Assembly (NCBI GenBank): GCA_040143965.1
Contig: JASJQH010000034.1
Coordinates: 1-42,537 of the forward strand
Length of the DNA: 42,537 bases
Direction: 5' to 3'
DNA from: Basidiobolus ranarum
Taxonomy: Eukaryota; Basidiobolomycota; Basidiobolomycetes; Basidiobolales
Made by a program: the position numbers and the translations under genes. Positions 34,174-42,537 of this stretch are shown in pieces (the stretch's first letter is position 1; each line of letters opens with the position of its first letter). Below the pieces are notes generated by a model. It had not been told where the DNA came from and did no database searches. It was given only the letters and a program-made list of their open reading frames with translations.

Positions 34174-35047
34174 TTGCTAACCTTGCTTATTTTGAAGCAA
34201 CCAAGATTTTTGTTACCTCTCCAGATCCCATATTATGGATGTTAAATATCTACCTTGTTTACTCACTTTTACGCTTAATTGCACTTACATATTATTTCTT
34301 TATCATTCATATTTCATCTCTCATTTTCGTCGATTACTAAACATCGATTACTAAATTATGTGCATCCATTCATTGAACTAAATCCTTGTCTCACACTCTT
34401 TTGATTGGTCCATCTTATCACCAAGTAAACATTTTTTAATCTCCGAAAAGATCTATTATATTCTGTGTCCCTTTAATAGGTTACTCCATCTCCTATTGGG
34501 GATGCCACTAACATTATGTATATATATCCGGTGGTCAATACCGTGGATACAATAAAATATATGGATCTAGATCATCATACTGCAGCCATCCTCCTCGTGA
34601 TTTGAAATTTTCATTTTATATAAGAGAAACAATACTCAGTAAGAATATATATGGCGAAGAAAATGGAATTGGTGAGAAGCATGGGTGAAGAGTGAAAAAT
34701 GATTTCTATATGTACAGAATAAATAACTGAACTATTCCAACAAAACGTAATGAAACAAACTTCAAAATCGGGTTGGGAAATAAAGTTGATATGTATATGA
34801 AGAGTAGAAAGCGGCTGTTCTTAACGTCGGGATACATAACGGATTCCCTCAGAGTTGTGTCATTGTTATCAAGAGCCAAACACGTCTAATAACCTTGAGA
34901 TATGTATTTGATTAGAATTCCACGTTGGATGGGAAACGAACTCAGAGGCTGCTGAATTTATCCCGTTTTGAGTATGAACGACGCAACAACTGTGAATGGG
35001 ATAAAAAGAAAAATTCCCGAAGGTTATTCTAATCCGGATTGCAAACG
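34174..35047. other. Convergent intergenic region, Sec2-like / phosphodiesterase
   Basis: 874 bp of AT-rich sequence between two convergent stop codons. An AATAAA at 34551-34556 is the nearest clear plus-strand poly(A)-like word. No coding frame, RNA gene or repeat recognised. Confidence 0.5.
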
Positions 35048-37674
35048 CTAGAAAGTCTCTGTCATCATCGGGATCAAGGTTTCATATATGGCATCTGCAG
35101 TGGAAGTCGTACTATCTGTAGCGTCTCCTGACACTATCGTGTTGCCATGGTTCATATGAGAGTCTATAGAAGATCCATGATCCCGAATATGTTCCCAGGT
35201 ACCAATATTGTCTCGAATTTTATCGACACAATAGGACATTTCTGATCCGAGATACACGTTGTTAGTACTTGTACTGTAAAGTATATGGTGTTACATTGTA
35301 TTACCTGGAATCATATCACCAACAATCTGAAATAGAGGAAGTGCTAGTTTTCCAATGAAGTCAATTTGACCCTGGGCACGAGCAGTATCTGTTTGCTCTG
35401 GATTCATGTTGATAGGGTACCCCATTTTCTTTTCAAGGGAAGCCTAAAGATGGTTGTAAATTAAAATATTCAAATCCAAGGGAATAAAATGAATCTTCAT
35501 ACCTGATCTCGTAGTTCGCTCATGAGACACTCAGTCCACCTTGATGCCACATGGAAAGAACGAGCCTTCAAATCGAAAAATGATTAATATTCCCATTGGC
35601 AAGGGAAAGTGATCAAATGATATTATCTACCGCGTTACTTATATCGGAACACTTGAGAATCGCCGAACAAAAGTAGATTTTTTCTTGATCAGGATCTAAG
35701 CTTGAAGTAGACTCTAAACGCCCATTTTGCTCAGTAAATGCTCTAATGTAGTCAAAGTGGGCACTCATGTCAGTGGCAAGTATAGAGTTCACCACCAACT
35801 GACGGAATTCTGAAATCATATGTACTCAGTAATGTCACTAAAAACATCATCATTGAAAAAGAATACCTTTGAATTCAGGAGTGGACTGATCCCCAAAAAA
35901 GTTGAATTCATGCCTCTTCATTAATAAGAATAAAGAAGTGGTGTGATAATTTTCGAGAACAGCCTGATCATTGTACAAAAGAGCCAGTGGAGTTTGGGCA
36001 TTTATCATGTACGAGTTGTTCACTCCAGGATGACCTAGGTCGTGAGCTAAGCTTGATACCATAAGCGCAAATACATCATTAGGGCTTAAAAACTCCTGTA
36101 TACGTCGCTTCATTACATTGGCTCTCTTTTGATCAAAGTACGAAGAGCTGCCATCAGAGTTTCCAATAAGGCCCGTACTCTTTAATGTAAAGTAGGTCGC
36201 TTGCAAAACATCGACCGCATGATAAAAGTTGTGATAAGGGTTCGGGTTACAATAAGCAGCGCGAACGGCAAGAATAAAGCGATGAAGCATGTCTAGAGAT
36301 GAAAAATTAGCAAGTGCTTGCATATTTATCAATATATGCTATTTACCATTAGAAACGGAGATACTCTTCAATCCTTTGACGGCCAAACTATCCTCAAATG
36401 CAACTAAAATGCATCGAAGGAGATCGTCTTCAGAGTAATCGTAAGGGCAAAAATCCCAATCAGAATATTGTTGACGCAAATACGACATACGCTCTTGGGA
36501 CGATATAGTATCAAGTCTATAATGTATTGTTAGCTACGGAGTTTTTATGGTTATCATATCCACACTTACCTAGGAAACTTAGTTATATTTATGTGGTGAA
36601 AAGGAGGAGCATAATGATGGATAATCATTTCTTCAAGCCTAGTAAGAGAAATCAGTCTCAGTAACAAAGCAGAGCTAACAGAATCAAGCATACCATTCAT
36701 CACGAGAAAAGGCAGTGTTGAGCCTTTCTTCAATATCACGAAGATCGCCAGCACGAATACTAAGTCTAGAAACATTGTCTAATGTTTCGTCACAACTATC
36801 AGGAGAGTACATAGGCCTTTTGTGCTTCGTCGAGTTCTAAATTGAAGTATTAATAATAGAATAACGATTTAGGGCTTCAAAAGAATTATTACCAGCCACA
36901 AAGTCTTGATAATCTGTGTTGATACCGGTTTTATAAGATAATCAGCAGCTCCCAAGTCCAAACAAGTAGACATCAATTGGGGTGAATCATTTCGCGAAAT
37001 GACTGAAGAAGGTATCATTAGCAAGTGGTGAATGGATATTCCTTTGATAAATTAGCTACCTATAGGAATAACATTGGAGATAATCCCTAAATCTATTTCT
37101 TTAAGAACCACCTTTAAAAGTTCAATTCCATAAAGTATATTGATATCTTTCTCTGAATCCACAGTGCTTTTGTTGTAAATTGGTGAATGAATATCCTCGT
37201 AAAGACTGTTAGAAGTATGGTGGTCCAAGTCAATAAGAAGAATAACGCATCCATATTGGCTATAGGGTAGGTCGTGTAAATAGGACATGGCAGCGTTGCC
37301 AGAGGTAACAGCTGTCACTATACACATTGGGAGATTGAATTAACACGGAGACGAGAATATCACTTTTAATACAAACTACCTTGCTTATAAGAATCCAAAA
37401 GTTGCTGAATAAATTCAGCAGCTCCGTGGCATTCACGTTTCCAAGACTTCCGACTACCAGGTGAGTTAGAATAATCACACGAATCATAATTAATTTGGTG
37501 CTCTTCGACTGTAGGTGAAGGCTGTGGTGAGCCATAAGGAGTAATGTGATAGGTACCAGCCAAGTAAACACTATCTACTAAAAGAATTGCACAATCATTT
37601 GCTTCTGGAGCTTTCAAAGAAGGTAATGGTGGTGAAGGCGGGGCTCGGCCACGTCTCAAGAAAGATAAGCGCAT
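35048..37674 (-). CDS. Class I cyclic-nucleotide phosphodiesterase with N-terminal receiver-like domain (RegA-like)
   Basis: Eleven exons: 37674-37380, 37317-37060, 37002-36893, 36836-36694, 36638-36570, 36516-36347, 36292-35867, 35809-35631, 35565-35503, 35443-35305, 35241-35048; 2046 nt, 681 aa. The C-terminal half hydrolyses cAMP and/or cGMP: YHNFYHAVDV (368-377), AHDLGHPGVNNSYMI (431-445), YNDQAVLENYHT, KCSDISNA (D546) and QIDFIGKLALPLF provide the metal- and nucleotide-binding residues. The N-terminal 215 residues read as a divergent response-regulator receiver: ILLVD, then VILLID (D128, candidate phospho-acceptor), a long insert, GIELL, IPIVIS (Ser in place of the usual Thr) and GAADYLIKPVS (K209). 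The second residue of the usual acidic pair is missing after ILLVD. This order, receiver then PDE, is that of Dictyostelium RegA. The PDE call is sure, the receiver call good, phosphorylation unproven. Confidence 0.92.
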
Positions 37675-37993
37675 TGAAAAAGCAAAGTTTCAAGCCAAAT
37701 ATAACACACTGGCTTAATTTTAAGTTGACTTTGGAACAGTAATAGGTCAGTAGTCGATACAGTAATGATAGAACAAGAAAAATCAGAAAAGAAACGGAAA
37801 AAGATAGGAAATGAAATGGCAGAATAAGAAGGAAAAGGAACGCAAGTGAAAAATAGGGACTAGTCAACTAATTTAGGGCTTAATCTTGGGTTCAGACGTT
37901 ATTTGGAGGAATGAATAGATCAGAATAATTAATTGATAAATGTGACTGGATAGTCAGTCGAAGTTTCAATAAGGAAACCTTTCTACAATAGAG

Positions 37994-38317
37994 CTATCGA
38001 ATGGATATCAAAATGGACGTGATCTCGGATAATGTCAGATAACTTAAAGTGTAATTACACGTAATCATCGATATGCTCCTACTCTCCGCATTTAGCGATA
38101 GTTTAGATTGTTTCAACAAACCACGTTTTCCCATCACCTCCAAACCACTGAGATTTTCACCAAATCTGGCCAATTCCTTTTTTGGCTTGAACAAGAGTAT
38201 GCGGGCGTCCATTGGCATTGCTACTATTGGCACTATACCTTCCACTAATTCCATGTGGAAAGCAAGATGCATTATCCGATGGCCGATGAGTATTAAAATG
38301 ACTAGATTTGATGGCAT
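37994..38317 (-). CDS. Hypothetical small protein, doubtful
   Basis: An ATG-started frame of 107 codons, hydrophobic at its N-terminus (LVILILIGHRIMHLAFHMELVEG) and then basic and polar (LLFKPKKELARFGENL). I recognise no family. The opposite strand is also open over the same stretch (38073-38324), which can happen when one strand is, or recently was, coding. No introns or neighbouring exons could be tied to it. It may be a small real gene, one exon of a gene not seen, or chance. Confidence 0.2.
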   Translation of the reverse strand: MPSNLVILILIGHRIMHLAFHMELVEGIVPIVAMPMDARILLFKPKKELARFGENLSGLEVMGKRGLLKQSKLSLNAESRSISMITCNYTLSYLTLSEITSILISIR

Positions 38318-38428
38318 GACATAGGATGAAAATTAGGAGATGGAGACGAAGGAGTCCAAGTCATTATCATATGAGTGTGATATTTGATCTGTTACGATGC
38401 ATAGCTTTAATGTCCATTATTTGGTGTT

Positions 38429-38507
38429 GATTCAATCAGAGCGTGCATACAATTAGAATCAATCAGAGCATACATACAGTTAAAGACATTCTGAGCATAC
38501 AGTTGGA
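38429..38507. repeat. Three degenerate tandem copies of a ~30-bp unit
   Basis: Copies begin near 38431, 38458 and 38488 and share (a)tcaatcagagc-g/a-t-g/a-catacaattaga in diverged form. The third is shorter (ctgagcatacagttggag). Non-coding. Confidence 0.55.
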
Positions 38508-38602
38508 GATCTTGGGGAAAACTAAGTTTTACTGGATCTCCACGTGATCATAATAATGTTTGAGGTGACTCTTATTATCGACCATTATACTGTACATGCT
38601 TG

Positions 38603-38640
38603 AATACTGCTCAAATACTGCTCAAATACTGCTCGAATAC
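38603..38640. repeat. 12-bp tandem repeat, three copies
   Basis: Unit aatactgctcaa repeated at 38603, 38615 and 38627 (the last with ctcga), followed by atac. Near-perfect, so recent slippage or expansion is likely. Confidence 0.85.
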
Positions 38641-39087
38641 ACTATGCAATGGCTGATTTATCAATGCATGTTTGGAGTCGCACGCAGGAATCGATTTTGC
38701 TCAAACCCATGTGAATCGTCAATCTTCACTTGTTTTGGATCATCATCTTGCTGCTATGTAATATTTACTACCAGTGTGTCGGAGATTTATCACCTCACCC
38801 CTAGATTCCAGCCAACCAGTGCAGGTAGGTTATTTATTGCCCAGTGATTATAAGCGAGAATATATTCGTGATTAAGTATTCTATACAACTTTCGACTGTC
38901 AAATTGATCGGAAATAAAATTATCCTATTCTCAGCATCACACAAAGTGAGGTTTTTAATCACTTTCATTTACTAAAAAAAGAAAAAAAAACTATTTTTTT
39001 GATTTTTTTTTCTAGTAGAGCTCGATGTGATTGACTTGCTTAACTGCAGAAGTAAGACGCGTTCGGTTAGGTAAATTTTTTAAGACA

Positions 39088-41961
39088 ATGCCTCGTGATA
39101 AACAAAGACGTGGACGTAGAGGAAAGAAGTCCGGCAGGGAGGAGACAAACGATTCCACAGAGCAATATCATAATGAATATGACTCAGGAAGAGCAACTGA
39201 ACAGTCGAGATACGAACCCGTAAGCCACAATGAGCAACATGATGACCCCAACAACTATTACAACCAAGGTGGAAACGACTGGGATCACAACTTTAGTCGT
39301 GCTCATTATGGTAGACTAGACCCAGATATCCAACAATACTTCAAAGGTGTTGAATCCAAACTTGAAAATGATGGCTTCGAGAACGATGAAGGTAAGTTTC
39401 CGTGTTGATTTGCCCAAAAATTGAGCCTCAATATAACGAGAATCTATTATTTTTATTGTAGAACGTGATTTGTTTTTAGAAAATGTGTACGCTGAAGTTG
39501 ATAACAAAGAATTACAACTCACTACCGATCATTCTTGCTCTTTGATTCTCGAAAAGTTATTCAAAATATCCAACGAGTTCCAACTCCGCGTGTTCTTCAG
39601 TAAGCTACCGGGAAAGTAAGTTTTTCCTATATAGTTTGAGTAATATGGAGAGCATGATGCTTATTGTTATGTATTTAGGTTTATTGAATGTTTCGTTCAT
39701 CGTTTCGCTTCTCATGTTTGTCAAACTTTATTGTGTTTGGCTGCTGGAGTAATGGAGCAAGAGGTAATTATCATTCAGCAATATTACGTCACTTATTTAC
39801 GGTAACTCATCGTCAGCTTTATATTTTCGGAACAGTTGAAAGGAGAGATTGTCACCAAAAAGGAAGTGAAAGAAGGTGAAGAAGAAACACCTCTACCTTC
39901 AATGGAATCTATGTTCTTGGATATGTGCAAGGTATGTTGCTTATCTTGGAATATGCTTTTTACCTTATATTCTAATGTAGCTTAATTTGTTCTAGGAATT
40001 GCAACCTCATTGGAACTCCTTAATCGCAGATCCTTACGCTTCTCATATTATTCGAGTTATCCTTATCATTCTTTCAGGAGAAGCTCAGGAATCGGAGGGT
40101 GGTGGAAAGACTACCGTTCGTAGTAAAAAATCAGTTAAATACAACGAAGATCATAACAGCATAGCATCGAAGGCACTTACTAAGCCTCGACAAGTTCCAC
40201 CCAGTTTCACGGTAATGTTAGATGAGGTTACCAATCTTATCATTACCGGCATGAGTGATGTTGTTGTCAGAAGTCTCGCAGTGCACGCTGTCGCTAGTCC
40301 AGTACTCCAGGTATGAAGGTTATTGAAAAACTTTGAGATGTCAACTCTATTCATGCTAACTGCCTTTTATTATTAGCTTCTATTGGTTTTACAGTCAAAG
40401 AAAGACGAGTCATTGAACGATGATTTGATTGACAAATTGTTAATGGGTATCTCTTCAAAGCAAGGTATTACTTCACAAGCTTAACTTTCATGTCCTCTGT
40501 TTACTAATGTAATACGATGATTTAGATGAGGTCGATGATATTGGTAGACGTGATAATTTCGTGGATACATTAATCAAAGATCAAGTTGGTTCTCATCTTT
40601 TTGAAAAGATTCTACAAGTTGCTTCCGCTTCATTGTTTCATCTTATTTATACTACCTATTTCCGTGGACGTTTGGCCAATCTCTGCCAGCACCCAATTGC
40701 CAATTTCGTAGTACAACATTTGCTAACCAATGCTAAGAATGCTGGGCAATTAGAAGTAATGATGAGCGAAATTGTTCCAGATTTCACTGGTTTCCTCCGT
40801 CGTGGTCGCTCTGGAGTAATTCGTAGCGCCATTGACGCATGCGTTCGCTTAGACTGCTGCTATAAAGAGGTTATGAAGGGTATATCTAAAGCATTTGGTG
40901 CCAATACTATGGACGAACGTAAAGAATTCGTAAACTTAGTAATTAGAATGCAATCCTACGAACAATATATGCGGGAACCTGTCAAGTTCCATCCCCAAGG
41001 TGCATTGATGTTGCAATCACTTCTACTTTTCCCAGAAGAGCACAACAGTCTTGTCATGAACAGTTACCTTTCCCAACCCTTGGACGTTACCTACAGTTGG
41101 ACCTTGGACCCTGTTGGATCTCGCGTTATTGAATCTTTTCTCACTTCTCCAAATGTCAGTCTCAAAGCTAAAAGGAAGATCATTAGAAGCTTTGCGGGTA
41201 AATATCACGAGATGGCTATGGACAAATACGGTAGTCATATGGTGGATAAGTGCTGGGCTGTCTCCGATATTGAATTGAAAGAAAAGATCGCCACCGAGTT
41301 GGTATTAAATGAGAAGGTTGTAGCTTCTTGCTTCCATGGTAAATTCATCTTGCGTAATTGTCAGATCGACCAATTCAAACGTAAGCGTGAAGAATGGGTG
41401 GAGAAAGAAAAGGGAGTGGAAAGAAAGAAGGAGATGTTCAAGGATATTCTTGGCGATGCCGTATACACTAATTCCAAAGATCAGAAGATCCAACAGAATC
41501 TACCTGTCCCAAGCACCAATATTGGTGATTTAGGATTCACTGAAAGCATGGCTCCTGAGGCACCTACTGAAAAGAAGGACAAGAGAAAGAAGCACAATCC
41601 AGAAGCTATGATTATGAAAGAACTGGAGGAAGATCTCGGAGAAAAGCAAACTTATGTCAGCGATGAAATCGATCTTTTGTTCAAAAAGAAACGTAAGCTG
41701 GGACTTACTGCACATACCAACGATGATAGTGATGGCGATAATGCCACCGACGAGGAAGTGGAGAAATCAGAGAAACCAAAGAAGAAATCCAAGAAATCAA
41801 AGGATTTACTAAGTGTACTCGATGCTATTGATGCCACCAAGAAGAAGAAGTCTAAGAGTGAAAAGAAGGAACGTAAGAAAGATAAGGAAGATAAAGACAA
41901 AAAGAAGACCAAGGCTGAAAGCAAGAAAGAGAAGAAAGAAAAGCGCAAGTTCGCAAGTTAG
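39088..41961 (+). CDS. NOP9: Nop9, pumilio-repeat nucleolar rRNA-processing protein
   Basis: Seven exons: 39088-39391, 39462-39615, 39679-39763, 39836-39931, 39996-40310, 40377-40464, 40526-41961; 2478 nt, 825 aa. Nop9 binds the 20S pre-rRNA near the site-D/ITS1 region and is needed for 18S rRNA maturation. The N-terminus is basic (PRDKQRRGRRGKK), then LDPDIQQYFKGVESKLE leads into PUF-like repeats. These include DHSCSLILEKLF, FASHVCQTLLCL, DPYASHIIRVIL, DQVGSHLFEKILQVAS, HPIANFVVQHLL and DKYGSHMVDKCWAVSD. The last ~200 residues are lysine-rich and acidic, with long KK and KKEKKE tracts, fitting nucleolar localisation. All six introns are 61-72 nt and keep frame. The ATG at 39088 is the first in frame; the frame is open further upstream without ATG. 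Confidence 0.93.
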
Positions 41962-42288
41962 ATCTTGTTACATGGTCAATACATGTGTTATTATATAATA
42001 GAACTTCAATTCCGTCAGTTAGTGTTAAATGACTGTAATACTGTCTAATAAAAAATTCTATATCATGCATACAATTTTATACATACAATCACTTGAATGA
42101 TTTAGTGATATTACATACAAAGATTTATAAGCTGGTTAGATCGAAATTTGAATACCGTGGTATTCAAGCTTTCTTATTGGTTGAAAATATGACTGTCAAG
42201 TAGGGGTGGATGGATGGCCACCTTTATGAGGCACTAAGGCTCACAAATTGTTTCTCTCTCTCTTGCATTCCGGTTGTAATCTCTCGGC
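41962..42288. promoter_or_regulatory. NOP9 3' region and uL15 promoter
   Basis: AATAAA at 42047-42052 is a candidate NOP9 poly(A) signal. A perfect 20-bp palindrome lies at 42148-42167. A pyrimidine tract (tttctctctctcttgc, 42249-42264), just upstream of the uL15 start, resembles the pyrimidine-rich leaders of ribosomal-protein mRNAs. Confidence 0.5.
42148..42167. promoter_or_regulatory. Perfect 20-bp palindrome upstream of uL15
   Basis: Nine-base arms ttgaatacc and ggtattcaa flank a central gt, about 120 bp before the uL15 start codon. It could be a dimeric-factor binding site in the promoter or a hairpin in the NOP9 3' flank. Function is inference. Confidence 0.4.
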
Positions 42289-42537
42289 ATGGTAAGTGAC
42301 AGTCCATTATTTTGAAATCACTCAATCGATCAGACGTCAACCATCATTTTAGATTTGGATGGATGGAGAATCAACAATGGATGGAATCATCATACTGTTA
42401 TCAATCAGTTTCTAAACCATTATTTTATTTATAGCCTACTACACTTCACAAGAACAGAAAGAAGCGTGGACACGTTTCCGCCGGTCACGGTCGTGTCGGT
42501 AAGCACAGAAAACATCCAGGACGTCGTGGTTTGGCTG
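42289..42537 (+). CDS. Ribosomal protein uL15 (yeast Rpl28, human RPL27A), 5' part
   Basis: Start codon ATG at 42289-42291, then a 143-nt intron directly after it (GTAAGT donor at 42292, TTATAG acceptor ending 42434), then exon 2 from 42435 running off the window end. The visible protein begins [20 protein letters not shown] and continues with [16 protein letters not shown]. This is the conserved, very basic N-terminus of eukaryotic uL15, a structural protein of the large ribosomal subunit. The GHG and KHRKHPG motifs match the family. Only about 35 residues of roughly 148 are present. The lone start-codon exon recalls PAM16 in this window. Confidence 0.93.

Larger units (their letters stand above)
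37675..39087. other. 1.4-kb region between phosphodiesterase and NOP9
   Basis: Divergent intergenic DNA holding both promoters, two short repeats (38429-38507, 38603-38640) and a doubtful 107-codon frame (37994-38317, minus). A/T homopolymer runs (38974-39013) lie just upstream of the NOP9 start. No recognised gene. Confidence 0.5.

Noticed and set aside
34538-34547. aataccgtgg shared with the uL15 palindrome (42151-42160)
   Set aside because: A 10-mer shared twice in 42 kb is expected by chance; only half of the palindrome is present here.
37595-37867. Minus-strand hydrophobic frame of 90 codons upstream of the phosphodiesterase
   Set aside because: Low-complexity leucine/phenylalanine-rich translation of promoter T/C tracts, overlapping the true start at 37674.
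41652-41948. Minus-strand serine/phenylalanine-rich frame of 98 codons
   Set aside because: Antisense of the lysine-rich Nop9 tail; composition follows from AAG repeats.
1-42537. Mobile elements, virus-derived sequence, CRISPR arrays, tRNA or rRNA genes
   Set aside because: No transposase, reverse transcriptase, integrase or capsid-like frame, no terminal repeats, no regularly spaced repeats and no cloverleaf with A/B boxes was recognised by eye; a profile scan would be more sensitive.

Overview
The window is nuclear DNA of a fungus. Its proteins are of fungal or opisthokont type: Nop9, a Sec2-type Rab exchange factor, a Cdc25-type Ras exchange factor, Per1, a cytosolic thiolase, Pam16 and Prp22. 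Introns are many and short (53-72 nt apart from two of 133 and 143 nt), with GT..AG ends and TACTAAC/CTAAC/CTAAT-like branch points. The presence of an SZT2 homologue (KICSTOR scaffold, absent from the standard Dikarya models) and of a receiver-domain/phosphodiesterase fusion suggests an early-diverging lineage (Mucoromycota or Zoopagomycota in the broad sense). That placement is inference; no marker in the window fixes the genus.

Layout: (1) 1-3741: a minus-strand HtrL/YibB-like gene (962-2088) followed by a decayed tandem copy (about 2576-3400). (2) 3742-4980: plus-strand acetyl-CoA acetyltransferase. (3) 5272-15425: a ten-exon minus-strand gene for a protein of about 3198 aa, homologous to SZT2. 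(4) 16444-18925: a minus-strand PIAS/Siz SUMO E3 ligase. (5) 19325-20354: a minus-strand Bin3/MePCE RNA methyltransferase, sharing a short divergent promoter with PER1 (20623-21570). (6) 21844-25529: minus-strand PRP22/DHX8, divergent from PAM16 (25890-26521). (7) 26961-31061: a minus-strand SH3-WW-WW-RasGEF. (8) 32353-34173: plus-strand Sec2/Rabin-like Rab GEF. (9) 35048-37674: a minus-strand class I cyclic-nucleotide phosphodiesterase with an N-terminal response-regulator-like domain. (10) 39088-41961: plus-strand NOP9. (11) 42289 to the window end: the start of ribosomal protein uL15 (yeast Rpl28, human RPL27A).

Exon models were built by hand: splice sites were required to keep frame and to rebuild the family signature across each junction. 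All complete models sum to a multiple of three. No tRNA, rRNA, CRISPR array, transposon or virus-derived element was recognised.

Functionally this is mostly a housekeeping stretch (mRNA splicing, rRNA maturation, mitochondrial import, GPI remodelling, SUMOylation). It also holds nutrient-signalling genes: SZT2 (TORC1 restraint), a Ras activator and a cAMP phosphodiesterase (Ras/cAMP/PKA). The two most unusual items are the SZT2 homologue and the RegA-like receiver-PDE fusion.
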